A DNA stretch of 64,000 nucleotides from Owenia fusiformis. Taxonomy: Eukaryota > Annelida > Polychaeta > Sabellida > Oweniidae. The notes under the pieces are model-generated. The model searched no databases. It saw nothing but the letters and a program-made list of their open reading frames with translations, and was not told the origin of the DNA. The position numbers and the translations under genes are program-made. The stretch is from NCBI GenBank assembly GCA_903813345.2, contig CAIIXF020000010.1:27118425-27182424 (forward strand), written 5' to 3'. Below are positions 20,629 through 34,393 of the stretch, in pieces (position 1 is the first letter of the stretch; each line of letters begins with the position of its first letter).

Positions 20629-23600
20629 CCTTGTAGTGTCCCCTAATTCTATCATGACTGTTGTTCAAGGTATTTATGAGAAACGTTGGAATTGAGATCA
20701 CCGAGTCCTGATTACTCGACTTTGATTAATAAGTCTTTACTTCCTTTAGGGTTCAGTGGCCTACGATTAATCAAAGCATCTCTTCAAATGGACTTTATTG
20801 ACTGTAACATTTAATTATTAATTTATTGCTATACAATACTTACATTTATATAATTGGAAAGATTTTTACCTAGAATAGCCATCACATTGTATGGGCTATA
20901 ACAATAAAATTAGCTTTATCTTTAATTTATTTGCGTAAAATATGCTATGGCTTATGGCTTTATGAATGTTTTCTACAGACTCTCGCTCATAAATTGTGGC
21001 AGGACATAAACCAGCAGACAACATTGAAGGAAATCTTATATATATATAAGAATATATTTTAATATTATTCTCGAGTCAAAGATTTAAACATATCACTTAC
21101 AGGTTTCTTTATACACAATTTCTCTACAGATATCTAAAGGCATTTAACAATAAACTAGTTTCCTGTTAACCGTATCTAATATACATGAGTACATGATAAA
21201 TTGCCGGAACTAGGAAATGTTAATCCAGTTAATGCACTTCATTAGGGAGCTTAAGCTTGCATATAAAATCAAAACGAAAATGTGAAAACGGAAGTGAGAA
21301 CGGAAATTATTTTTCTAGTGTTTCCTGAATATACCATGTACTTGTACATAACAACATATCAAAACATATGTTCTGCTCCGTAAATAATGATATTTAAAAA
21401 TCAGAACATTTCATTTTCTAAATTTTTCATTCATTACATTACATGATTTATAGTATTCCGTTTCTTAAAGAACGAGATTTATTGGTAAGATACATGTATA
21501 TGAAGCTAGAACATGCATGATACACAATACTCATCTTCAGAAAGAATGGTACTATTAGTCCATGGTATGAAATCTCTAGGACGTCTAATAAAGGAGCTGG
21601 AGCTGGAGTACACTATAACGCAGCGATATTTGACCTAACATTAACATACCTACATACACATGTTCCCTAATAATTTTCATTATAACCGTTCAATATACTT
21701 CCAGCTTTTAGGGTGAATTACGCCTGCCATTAACAGAGGTCAAAATATTACCAAAAAACAAAATCCCAATTTTTCACAATTTGGAGTACACGATGCAACA
21801 GAAAATAATACAAAATTATTTTAAATATATGATTTAGATTTCTAAGCTATAAGTTTGACGTTAATTTTCTTATCAACACCAAACAAATTATATATGTAAT
21901 CAGTGTATCGACGTTTTGTATTGTTTCTCAGGTATTAATAAGATAAATGCTACAAATGAATCACTTTTATATTAGAATGACAAATGCCTAAAAAATTATG
22001 CTAGTCTTTCACAAAATGGTTCTCAATACGTTTTGAGATATGGACTTTTATTCAGCGGTGAACATTATCAATAAAGGAGGACCTATTGCTCCTCCTTGAC
22101 TAATTGGGACTACGGCTAAAATTCTATTTCTCGTAGTTAAATATAGCTCAGTTGCTTATAAAACAACCATCAAGACTTGGTCGAATTGATGAATAATTGA
22201 GAAAAATCGTTATCATTATCTTCCTGAAATGTGATTATATCCACCAGTAAGGTCAAAGAAGAAACAACCATCAGAAAACTTGATAGTTGCATATGAGTCA
22301 TCGCATATGACTCTAATTGATTATTAGACATGCCCTTGGAATATGAACATTTCAATACCTCTGTAACATTTAATTAGATATAAATCGTACATATTTGTTA
22401 TTGTATTATGTTTCATAAAACATGAAAATAATTTGTTGTTTGACCCCTTGCGAAAAATTCTGGTGATAAAATGTTTTAAATGGTAAGAAAACTAATACGT
22501 TCCCAATCATGAATTAACTTAATATTCCACACAATTTTGATGAATCTGCTTGGCTCATATTTGAAAAATCAAACAAAATCTGAAAAAAGCACTTGCGTAA
22601 TTACACTAATCAAACACCGATATCTACAGTAAAATTATAGTATATTTTTACATTATGATAATCTACACAAGACAAAATCGTGTTTAATAATTTGCAATAA
22701 ACTGCTTATTACCATCTTACTCGGTGCTTAGTTGTCACTATCCTTGATTATTGATACACTTATTTGGAAGGTTACTTCTGCTTACCCCTAGGTATTGATA
22801 CACGTATCCGTGGTTTTTATGCCCGAATACCGAGGTTTATCTTTTTAATTATCGTGTCTTATTCTATTGCATTAATATGTTGTTAACTTTAGAACTACGC
22901 GCGTGATATGATAGGCCTACATTCTGACATTTATTTGAATATGCTACATGTGTATGCTTTGTTTTTGGACTGATAACGAGTAGTAAGTATCGATGTGTTT
23001 AGCTAAATAGAAGCGTGATAATCCATAAAGCTAGATAAGGACAATTCGTTTAAAAGAAAGCTACACTTTATAAATCTATTAATAAAAATGTAATATTTTA
23101 AGAAAAATAGGTTTTTAGATTTACCAGACGCCAGCAAGGTGTTGTGGTTTACGATATTAATTGAAGTTGCAGATTAAATATTCTTATTTAAAGACGTCTT
23201 TATGCAAAAAGTCTGATCTATTTAAGACATCAGTATTCTCAGAAATTGGTTATCCGAAGCGGATACCAAGTTCTGACCAGCAGACGAACAATTGGAGACA
23301 TAGGTTATGTTTGTTTATTTAACGGTCAGACTTGTTGACTTGCCGATCCGTATTTTCAACTTTGTGCGAACACGTTCTGTTTATTATTCCTTTATACTTT
23401 GTATTTGCTGAGCAATGACTGATTTGATAGTTTTATTCAAAAATTTTATTGTCCATTTTTTATATTTTTAATAAGTGATGTTTGATAAGTAAAAAAATTA
23501 AGAAATGGTGTAATTCTTTGTGGTAAATCATAAGATTGATTATGTCTAACCATGAGATAATGAAATGACTGAGGTAAGATATAAGCATTTGTTATGGAAG

Positions 23601-24318
23601 ACATATTATCAATATATCAGGTATATCACATATAAAAATAAATACAGCGTTGTTGCAAATTGAGCAATTGTTTTAATAATATAATAAACGGGGCCGTTGG
23701 AAGAAACATTACAACATATTGATATTGAGCGTCATGTGTTGTTTGAACTGTCTTGTCGCTCATAATTACATCAGCCAGTTGTCCATAATCCGGCGTTTCT
23801 CAGTCTGGTATGCTTTACTGACTTTAGGAATGGTTGCAAAACGGCAAGATTTCCCATGTTATGTCCTTTTAATGGCCATTTTGTATGCCTGTTATTTCCA
23901 CACCATGTTTTGATTTTGCCTTGATGCTATTGTGTCATAGTGTTTTTGCTTTAAAAAAGCAAGAAATATCAACTTTTTAATTAAAGAAATGTTGGTAAAA
24001 TCTCTTGTTGTAAATCACATTGTTGATGATGTTAACGGACCATGAGATAACATATTGTCAGGGGAAAGATATCAATAATATAAAATAAATATTATAGATA
24101 TTAATTGTTTGCACTGAAGTAATGTGACTATTCTAGCGAATCAGGTAGATATTTCTACGGTTTTCCGGTTTTTCCTTAATGAAAGCATTTATTTTTCGTT
24201 TCCATTAATTTGACTAGTAGGGTCGTTGATAAACACATTAAAACTGTAAACGTATTTATTGAAAGTACTTGTTTTAACTGTCTTGTCGCCTCTCTTTTTG
24301 ACTCTCAAAGTCAAATGG
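20629..24318. other. Long AT-rich stretch, no gene seen
   Basis: No exon, TIR pair or tandem array that I can support, apart from 21243-21290, which matches one end of the small MITE at 59076-59194 (shared TTAAGCTTGCATATAAAATC). Confidence 0.35.
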
Positions 24319-24532
24319 CATAGCCGTAGCCAGGGGGGGGGGGTGCGATGCATAACCAATAAAATAGAACCATGAAATAGAAGAAGAGAAAGAAGCTTCT
24401 AGCTCAATTTTGAAGGAAGTTGCATCTTTTGGCCTGCTTTTGCCACGATTGCACCCCTCTCCCGAATGAAAACCGAGATTGTTTTTCTTGGCGATCGTAT
24501 CCCCCCCTGACTGAAAGTTGGCTATGCCCCTG
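24319..24532. mobile_element. GTAGCC-type MITE
   Basis: Ends CATAGCCGTAGCCAGGGGGG and TGAAAGTTGGCTATGCCCCTG in inverted arrangement, with a G/C-run next to each end. The internal block AAGCTTCTAGCTCAATTTTG is shared with the copy at 28214-28490. A target duplication is not clear here. No coding capacity. Confidence 0.65.
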
Positions 24533-27500
24533 AACATGGATAATAGGGGCACTATTACCATGCGTACAGAGTCTAGTTATAAACTATAAGAAGACGAAAC
24601 TCTCTTTTTCATACACATGCCTGCATAACAATCGGAGACAGAAGTTTTAACATTGTCCAACAAAAATAATAAGAATCTAACATTTAATGATAACAAAAGG
24701 ATTAATTGCTATAAAGTCTTTGTTTTTTAACTGCGGACGTATACCAACATCACCTTGATTACAGAAAAGATTATCTAACAGTCTAGAATTGCTCCTGGGT
24801 TTTAATTACAGTTTATGAATAGAGTTATTTTTGCCTCTATTCTCATTTTTAAACCGGTCTCTGTTTGCTTATCCATTATTTGTGATAAATTATTTCAGTT
24901 AGAGTCGAAATCAAACACCAAATAAACCGGATTAAAATAAGCCAGTCTGATTGCGAATTTGCAAATCCTGTAAAAGTAACTTAAAGCCGCATTTTAATTA
25001 GAGAAAACAATAAGCTTATCCATCTGATGAAGAAGAAATCAATTCTATTTGATTCGTGCATTATCTTCAAGCAAGCCAGTAAGACAATCAACGATCTGGC
25101 GTTTTGTTTAATCCCCGCCAGTTTAAATTCAATATTGACCAATGCATGACTTAATATTTTCATTCTACAAACATTGCAGTGTTTTAATGATTGTATAAAC
25201 CACATTGTTACCATCCCCGATGTCTCTCAACCCAAAGTTGTATATCTGTAATTTGGGGGGGGGGCGACGTTCATGTAGAAATATACAATAATTATGTCCG
25301 TGTAAAACCTAAAATTATAAAAAATCTAATTTCAAAGTCATTCTATTCATGGAAGCGTCAAGTTATGAAAAACAATGCTAAACGCTAAAATAAACAAATC
25401 GACTAGATTACTTTTGAAAACTTCCTGAGAGGAAATGGACAAATGTATTTTCCTAACTCATTAGAACGTCTGTCTGATTGAAATACCATTTTTCTAAATA
25501 CAATATAAATGAATAAATCTTGGTTGCAAAATAATGCTGAGCCTAATAAAAAATTCAAATACTTTCTTTTGCAAATTCCTGAAGAAACTAAAGGATTACA
25601 GGTTTGGTTAGAATAAACTGCTTAAATTGTACATTTTAAAACTATTAGTGTGATTTGAAACCCGGGATTTGAAACAAGTTTGTATTGAAGGTCTGTTACA
25701 GAGGGGGCATACAATGTCCCATTTACTCACCCCTCATCTCCCATACCCGATCTTATTTATGTCTCCAGTTTGTTTCTTGTATATTAATATTTGAAATCAA
25801 GTCATTAAGAATGCCAGGGGCCAGTTTGGGGGTTTGATTCTAGTTATTTTCCTTTAGTCATAGTCTGACTTATTTGAAAATATGGAAATTCGGAAGATAC
25901 CAATTACCTATTTCAAATGGCAACATAGTGAAATTTTAGCACAAGAGCACGAATCAATAGTTTAAAGCAAAAGCATTTGAATATTGTAATTTAAAGCGTT
26001 TAAACTTTCATGAGATTATACTTTTGGTTCCCATGATTTGACATCTTTGATCACCTGCAGTTAAGTATCTAGAAAAACATTGCTACTGTAATTAACTGTT
26101 AGACGCAGACGATCTTTTTTCCTTCACACAATATACATGTACATATTCACAAAAGGCATTCCCAGCTAAATCACACGAATTGGTGTGATTGTGTAATTGA
26201 TGTGTTATAATCTCTTTTTTATTGAATAAACCTTAAACTTTTCTTCAAACTTAACACATTGCCCTTGGTATATAACCAATATCCCCCGGAACCCCTCTCA
26301 ATAAATACCCTGTATGATTAAATCGAGTTACAAGCCCTCCTGACAGTTGTTAAAGTGGATTGTACAGGGTCTTGAATAACTAGTATGATTTACATGTAAA
26401 ACAAAATGGTAATCGCGCATTTGTTGGTGAATGCTCAAGATTTGCTGCACAATCATTCCCCGATTCAACAGTGGTGCAAAAAGCCATCCTTTGATCATTT
26501 GTTTAATCTAAAGTTCATGTAATGAGGATTAGAAAAATAATGAAGTCTTAAATAATAATCTCTGCTGAAAATGATACCCTTATACTTGCAAAATCAAACC
26601 CTGACTCGACATATTTCTAGTGATGCAATGAACGACCTGCGATTTTTAACAAACGCCAAATCCCAACCGCCGAACGTTAACACTTAATGCTGAATATTAA
26701 CACATTAAAAAGTGACAAGAAACAAAAGGATTGTCTTCAAAATGCCAAACAGCCCCTGGAAACAGTCACATGTTTATTTCTATGCTACCGTATATCGATG
26801 GAAAATATGTTAAAACTAACTTTAAACAATATCAAGTTGGTCTATTTTTAAAATTAATAATCTTGCATATAAGTGGCTTATCAGATCAATGATCAATCAC
26901 TTATTCCATTTTAATCCTACAGGTCGGGAGGGAGCTGTGGGGGGTTACATATAATGCAATTTCTACATGCAAGATCATTTTCACATGTGCAGATACGGTA
27001 CATGTATGATTAATAAAGTCGATGCCATGAGATTTGTGATTGGGTTTTATCGAAAAGAATATCACCAAAATATTTTATCATCGTGTAGAAAGTCCAATCT
27101 AAAATCTGGTAAATGTGTTGCATTTATTGAAGCAATAACACTGTAATTAATACCACTGTAAAACTATATTGCAAATGTTTGATATGAAATTCGATTGTCA
27201 GGAGTACGAAATACACATCAATACTTTTACATAATATCCAGTGTATTATAATAAGATGTTATGACAAAGTCAATTGAAAAACTTCAGTTTCAGTAAAACT
27301 AGTTGTAAAACTCCCTAAATCTGTTAAAGGGAAGCCCCGGGGGAAGCCTTCATTCAAGCACTGACGTTTAAGTTTATGTTTAAGAGGAAGAATTCAGTAT
27401 CCTGTGTGTTCACTACCCCCCTCCCATCCCAAATTATTTAACTTCATGTATGCTCCAATGTGTTTCATTTCTGTGATTGATAAATGTAATCAATATGATA

Positions 27501-27904
27501 GCTCTATATTACTCAATTCTTAAGTCGCCAGGAGGCGTTACTTAAAAGTGCCTCTTCGAATCTCAGCCTGAAAAACAATTCCTAGCCGATCTCCTGTAAT
27601 CAAGTTAAACATTCCCAGTTATGAAAACAATGAAATTGATATCACTGATTGATTGGACAAGTATTAGAAATTTGTCTCCAATTGTAATACATACAGATGT
27701 ATCGTATTTTGAAATCCTGGGGATATGCATTAAGTGAAGCAAATCTGAAAAGTTTCATCTTAAACATAACCAAAATTAAGCACAGAGCTACATTTTGCAC
27801 TTTGGAACTTTCAACGTGTATCTAGTTTTTTGAAGCTCCGGCCACCGTACGCCCCCCGTAGAGGAAATGTGCGCAAGGTTTAATTTTAATCTTATTGAAT
27901 TATG
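24533..27904. other. Long AT-rich stretch, no gene seen
   Basis: No supported gene. A G-run at 25255-25264 may be the remains of a GTAGCC-type end. Confidence 0.35.
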
Positions 27905-28195
27905 TTAATTAGTTGCTTGGATGGTAGATTGTTTGTTTGCTTGCTTATCTGCACGATTGATTGCTTGATTGACCGTTTACTTGCTTACATTCTTTCTTTG
28001 TTGCTTAGTTGCTTCCTTGGTTTCTTTGCTGGATTAGAGTTTGATTAGTTACTTGATTGGTTGGTTTGTCGGTTGTTTGCTTGCTTTATTTGTAAGTTGC
28101 ATGTTTTTTTTACTTGCTTAGTTTCCTGCTTGCTTTGATGGTCGTTTGCTTGCTTGCTTGGTTGCTTGCGTGGTTGGTTGCTAGGTTATTTATTT
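27905..28195. repeat. Degenerate TTGC/TTGN tetranucleotide tract
   Basis: A run of TTGCTTGC, TTGATTGC, TTGGTTGG type words over about 290 bp on the plus strand, an aged microsatellite. It ends a few bases before the GTAGCC-type MITE at 28214. Confidence 0.8.
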
Positions 28196-28213
28196 GAAAC
28201 TTGTCTAAATATC

Positions 28214-28490
28214 CATAGGCTAAGCCAGGGGGGGGGGGGGGTTGCGAATAAGAATAAGACCCTGAGAAAGAGGAGAAAAAGAACTTTAAAGCTTTTTATT
28301 TGAAGCTTCTAGCTCAATTTGGAATGAAGTTGCATCTAATTTTGTAAAATTCAATGTAAAAATCATTTTTTGGCTGGTTTATGTCACAATCGCACCCCCC
28401 GATTATGTCACAATCGCACCCCCCCCCGACTGAAACCCGAAATCTTTTTGGCGATCGCACCCCCCTGACTGAAAGCTGGCTACGCCCCTG
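28214..28490. mobile_element. GTAGCC-type MITE with ATATC target duplication
   Basis: Left end CATAGGCTAAGCCAGGGGG, right end AAGCTGGCTACGCCCCTG. The 5-bp word ATATC directly flanks both sides (28209-28213 and 28491-28495). An internal segment (CACAATCGCACCCCCC) is duplicated. The open frame at 28508-28314 is an artefact of the element. Confidence 0.75.
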
Positions 28491-28495
28491 ATATC

Positions 28496-31400
28496 TGTTA
28501 TTGGCCATAAATAAAACTATATTTATATTGTGAGCATTTATGGGTTTTGATAATAATTGGCTTTATACATGTATAATTAATCAAATGTCATATTGTATCA
28601 TGTTGGCTAAATCGTTTCAAGTGAAATATTTAGAACTGAAATCGGGGTTCGCTTAGTTTGAGTCAGGGAACAATCACACAGACGGATTAATTAATATTTG
28701 TTTTGATACATGAGTATTATAGGTTATAGGCAGTATCATGAGAACCAAGTAAACGTGTATAGGATTATTTTTTGTTTATTCGGAATTGAGTGAACCATCT
28801 GTAGTTTTAATTAAGGATCAATAAATACATCTAATCAAGATCAAATATTAGAAATCTATTTTTGACTGGATAAATTTTTGTTCGAATGTCAAACAGAACC
28901 TTCACGTTCTTTATTCATTTGGAACTTTGGTTTGAATTATTTCAATCAAATGTGTGTTGATACCCCGGGCCAATGCCATTAATTGACAAAATGTTGCAAT
29001 ACATCGCACGCTCGGTCTTAACTGTGTTCATCGACGGGAGCCGAGTGAACGAAGATGGTTGCAATAGGGGAGGGGGGGGGGGCATTATTGTCTTTATTAC
29101 AAATTACTTTTACACATTATAACATACATAGTAAACGCGACCCGATCGGGGAAGGGATTGGGGTTGTGCACAATTTGCTATCTCTTTATACATGTTTTAT
29201 TGCCAAATTAACATGAAAACAAGCTGGAGTAACATAAATATTTATTTAGTATTTTGTTACCACACATCAAAAGGCGCATTTGAAGTTCAGAAAATGCAAG
29301 AAGACTTGGCTAGATATTATGTACTTATATATTTATATGTTACGTATTTATTTTGTATTCAATTCCAATTCTCGCACTCCTTGAACCACCCCCACCCCTT
29401 GGCTACGGGTATAAGTACATTCGGCACACGGAGAGAATAATATTAGACTTCTGCAATGCAACTAATAAGAGAGACCTAAAATGAAAATAATGTAACAAGT
29501 GCTCTACTTTGGTGATAAAAATAACTGTTCCTGTAAAAATATACAATTGTAGTCCATCACAAAGTTCATTTATTTCATGAAAGCGTCAAGGGACAATGCA
29601 TCTAAACACTAAGATAAACAATTAATTAACTTCTGAAGAAACGTCCTGTAGTGGAAAAAAAACAAATGGCCTTTCATAACGGATTAGAATAGCCAGTCTG
29701 TATGATTGTATAATATATTAGATACATTTTGAATTCCTTGGGAAATGAAAAATAGTTTTTTCTGGCTGTTTAATGAAAACATAAAAATAAAAAGATGAAA
29801 ATTTCCCATTCATTAACATCTACATACCCCTAGTGGTATGGGCCGTGTGATTGCTACAAATGGACATGCATAATAGATGATGTATTTGAAAGGTGGCTTT
29901 GCCTCGATGTATTGGTTAATGAATGATATTATAAACTTTATTGATCGTGAATTCACCTTTCCAAATTCAAATCCCAAATAAATAAAGCACACAATTCAAG
30001 CGTGACACAAAAAGAGCAAAACTGAAAACCCTTTAACCTATAGTGCCCGACATTATGTTAATAAATAATTTCTACATGTTGAAATATATTGCTATTTGAT
30101 TGAGTTCAAGACAAAACTTTTTGGAATTGTTTCACATAATGTAATATTCCTCGGATTTGGTGCATACAGATGTTTTACAATCAGAGACAAGGGTCTTATA
30201 CGGGGTATTATATTTGGCAAACCAATCAATAAGTAGTATTAAATTATCACAAGGTAAATAACTTAATCCCTTTTAAAATTGCGGTTAAGTAGCATCTTAA
30301 TTACAGTAAAGAAAGATCATCTAGGAATTATTTCTGCCTCTCATTCCTTAAACCGGCTTCGTTAAACAGTGTCAAGATATTTAAGTCAGAGCCAAAAACA
30401 AGACTATTTTTATATTTAAATCCCCTCACCTTGTCAATGTTTATGTCTGCATCTGGTTTTTCCTACCTTTTGGAGGGAGACAATATACACATAGATTAAT
30501 TACTGGCCATTGACAGGGGGCACAGAAACGAACATTCTGGGATCATTAGGGATAATTGGGGAAGGGGGATGGGTGGTGTTGAATAGAAAAGTCCGGGAGT
30601 GAAGTTAAGGGGTCCTGAAATCTTTCTTTTGATATTCAGTGCTTGAATGGAGACTTGTTTCCACTCCCCGCACTCTAGTAGAATTTAAATATTTGATCCA
30701 AAGGAGTTATTTTTAATCAAAATTCAAAAATGATTAAATGCTTGCTGCATGCAAACATACTACACTTAAATTGAAATGCTTTACTTAGTTAATTAACGCA
30801 GTAGTCACATGACACACGGATAAGACGTACCTGGGCCGAGGATAAGCAATATTTATCTCTCAATAGGTATGATAAGTGTGAACTTTTTATTCCTGAGAAT
30901 TAGTAGTTAGTAGTGCTTATTACTTATGGATAAGACATTAAGTATTCTTTCTTAGTAGTGCTTAGAAAAGAGTGTTTCACGTTGTGCTATTTTTTGTTCG
31001 TATGCTTAGAATAACGGTCTGTGTCTTATAAAATGTATAAAAGTTCAAATCAAAATATTTACGTTTTTTGACCCCTTGTGATGAAAGACATTTTTCGACC
31101 CAAAAGCCGGAATTTTTTCAGCAAATGGTATTTTACAAGAATCAAGACATATGCACTTCCTAAATTTCAAAATTGCCGTTCTAAACACGAAACTCTGAAG
31201 CGCATATAGAAGTATGAATGCTGCACATTCATGAAAGTTGTGAAAAGGTACAAGCTTAACCTCTGGATTGATTTCATATTCACGCTTAAATATTTCCGTT
31301 TACGTTGTGAAATCAGTGCAAGTTTAAAACCCCTCTACATTCTATATTTAAGATCCTTCGTAAATATGACATCTGCATGCCGTCTTTTATTTACACGAGG

Positions 31401-33190
31401 TATCAAGTCACGGATGAAGAGGAGACAATATGTCATACAAATCAATGATATGATTAATGGAGAAAGATATGTGCAATAGTGGGATAATAGTGAAACCATT
31501 TTGTTTGTTTTGTTTTAAGTATATAGCAAAGATACAGACATGGAAAGATGTGTAAACGATTCATCGTCCTTTGTTGAAGTCGATCTGACCGACTTACTTA
31601 AAAGAGAATGTCATCGACTATTGAAGCATATAGCATTAGCTAAAGAGCACAGAATCAATTGAATGTACTTCTTCAGTTATGAAGTAAGGACCACTCGTTG
31701 TGGGCAAGGTGGTTAAGGTTAATTGTCAATGACAAGACTTCCAGTGCGGAATCTTACAAGAAGGCAGCCTTTTTAAAATGAGCACTGACCATATCAAAAC
31801 ATTTTCTCAAGATTTGCTAAACACGGAAAGTATATAAATGATTATAGCTACCAGATAAAACGAAAATGGATTGACAAAGATTATCCCTTTAAGCTGTGAT
31901 ACCGTGGCAACTATACAGGACCGTTACACTACCCCACTCTTTGAGAGGGCTACGCCCCTGTGGTCAGTCCTGCTGTTACTTGCATCTACATCACACACAC
32001 CACGGTGAAAAGGTTACAACTAATGCTATGTCACATATGACACTAATGTAATGATCCGAGGGCTACTCGGGGGAATAAGCATTGCCAAGAGAAATGTGAC
32101 ACGCCAGATACAGAACTGTGTTGGAAGCTCCAATATATACTGTATATCGTCTATATATATCAACCGAGAGAGCTGTCATTTGTCTGTTCATGTTCTTCAT
32201 GGGAATGCCAAATCAGCACTTTCGTTTTGAGCAGACAGGGATCATCCACGTACAAGCACTAAATTACCTGTCGTAAATTTTTATACCGATATGTTCCCTA
32301 AATATCAATAACTCAATGTGACTTAAGACTTTTGAATATTTCCCCAATTGTTCTTACACTAGTACACGCCTGTTTATGTAAGCTCGACTGGCTATTCCAG
32401 TTGACAATAACATCAAAAGGAAACCGTTTACGTCCAACAACACGAATCAGCAATTTCAAATTAGCCAGTAATAGTGTAATGTTTCCCTAAGCTAGCCATT
32501 ACTCATTTTCACAACATGTCGAAGATTAATGACATATTTGATGAACTTTTCAAAACCTGCACTCCAAGTGACGTACACATCGTTTAGTTCAACTCTTTAT
32601 TCGTAAGAATAATCTCCTGTTATAGTACGTTTTCTAGATTGCAGAACTATATTAAGCCGGCTATAAATATTTCGAAGTCTTGAATTTCAGCTAATAATTA
32701 TGTATGTTTACGAATATGTGAAATATCAACCGTATTTATAGTGTCTGAATGTTTTTTCGATCATAAAAGCATCTGGCAATTATCTATATAAAAATTAGTC
32801 GACAGATTTGAAAGAGCAGCTTAAAAAGGAAAATTAAAGTAAGTAAGTGATACTTGGTGCAGGTGGATTTCTAACCTGTAAGATATATTAACTCATTATT
32901 TTGTAAGTTAATCAATATACATCATCCACATACGCTATATCTCACGTGTTGGTATATATCAGATATACACGTGTGTAATAATAACTTTCTCAAAATCAAG
33001 CACCATCTCTACTAATAAAACTAGTCTCACAAAGTCCCCTTTCAAGTACACTGACGTAGATACGTGAATATTTTATTTATATATATACAAAAAAGGTTTC
33101 CTTTCCATAGCTGTATTTCTTGGTAAGAAAACACATGCTACCATTCCACCCTATAATAGCAATCCACATAGCTGACACACATCCATCAAA
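28496..33190. other. Long AT-rich stretch, no gene seen
   Basis: No supported exon. A G-run at about 29063-29082, a CCTTGGCTACGGG scrap at 29397 and GGGCTACGCCCCTG at 31948 are probably eroded GTAGCC-type ends. Confidence 0.35.
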
Positions 33191-33195
33191 ACTAG

Positions 33196-33349
33196 CATAG
33201 GCGTAGCCCTCAGAACCAATAAGAATATAACTATGATATAGAAGAGGAAAAGAGCTTTAAAATAAATGCCTTTTATTTGAAGCTTTTATCTGAAAACCGA
33301 TTTTTTGGCGATCGCACCCCCCCCCTGACTAAAACTGGCTACGCCCCTG
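33196..33349. mobile_element. GTAGCC-type MITE with ACTAG target duplication
   Basis: A 154-bp copy, left end CATAGGCGTAGCC, right end TGGCTACGCCCCTG, flanked on both sides by ACTAG (33191-33195, 33350-33354). Interior resembles the 28.2-kb copy (GGCGATCGCACCCCCC). Confidence 0.8.
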
Positions 33350-33354
33350 ACTAG

Positions 33355-33995
33355 CATAATGTTGTTGCTCTGGACAACCAATTCCTTAAATATATACATG
33401 TACTTCTGAGCAATACAAATATACTTATAAATATGCAATATAATATCCAATTTAAAAAGTTCAGTAAATGACTCATCTAAACAATAACTGTCTGTTGATT
33501 TACAATTTACATGCACTTACTAATGCCATAGAATAAGAGCAACATGCAACGTTGTCATGGTCGCTAACTCTCTGTCGATTCGCCTAACTTTATTATCCTA
33601 AATGAAACCACGTTTTCATCCAAATTCACCAATTGAGCATTTTCATTTTTTCCGGCTGATAACTTTGACGAATAATTTTGTCATTTAGAAACAATGTACA
33701 GCTGAAGTTCAGCGAAAAGATCCAATGGTTTCCCTGCCATTAGACTTACGAGCAGATAGGTGATTCAGTTGTGAAACTATTACTTTTAATTCTAAACCAA
33801 CGTCATCTTATTCTGCCAATGTATAAGTGTTCGCGATATGCAGTATTTCAACTTAATACTATATCTATCTGGATGCTTTCAGTTGTTCCAACTCTTCCAG
33901 AGCATGCACTATTTCTGAAGACTGACATTGACGATAAACTGCACTTTTGTAAATATTTACAAGTAGACCCATGAAGATTTAAAGCATAACCATTA
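33355..33995. other. No gene firmly seen
   Basis: A 71-bp segment at 33689-33759 has an acceptor-like and a weak donor-like edge and an open frame, but nothing nearby joins to it. Confidence 0.3.
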
Positions 33996-34190
33996 CAGGC
34001 CCGTAGCCAGGGCGAACCCCCCCCCCCCCCTGGCCAAAATTTCTTTCAAAATCATGCAGTTTTTACCATTTTGAGCACTTCTCAAGTGATTTTAGCCATA
34101 TTTGGGCCAAAATTGTCAAATGTGAACCCCCCGCCCTGGAAATTTGTGAAAACTGACCCCCCCCCTTGGCAAATCCTGGCTACGGGCCTG
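33996..34190. mobile_element. GTAGCC-type MITE, CAGGCCCGTAGCC ends, CATTA target duplication
   Basis: A perfect 13-bp TIR (CAGGCCCGTAGCC and GGCTACGGGCCTG). The 5-bp word CATTA flanks each side (33991-33995, 34191-34195). Long C-runs sit inside. It is the intact counterpart of the interrupted copy at 36608-37471. Confidence 0.85.
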
Positions 34191-34393
34191 CATTAAACGC
34201 AAATTGATTGTAATTATTATATCTCATCGAAAATAGAGTGGCTCAGTACAGCGTCTTTGATAATTCGAAACTTGGAAAGAAGGTAAACTAATGATTTGGC
34301 TTGCCCCAAATCATAACTGCATACCGACTGTGATTTTAAGCGAAGTAAAGTTGATAAAAATGTAAAATACGCAGCGATCCACTTTATACTAAG

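Noticed and set aside
33689-33759. 71-bp possible exon (KQCTAEVQRKDPMVSLPLDL) with acceptor and GTGATT edge
   Set aside because: Weak donor, no partner exon found, single short open frame.
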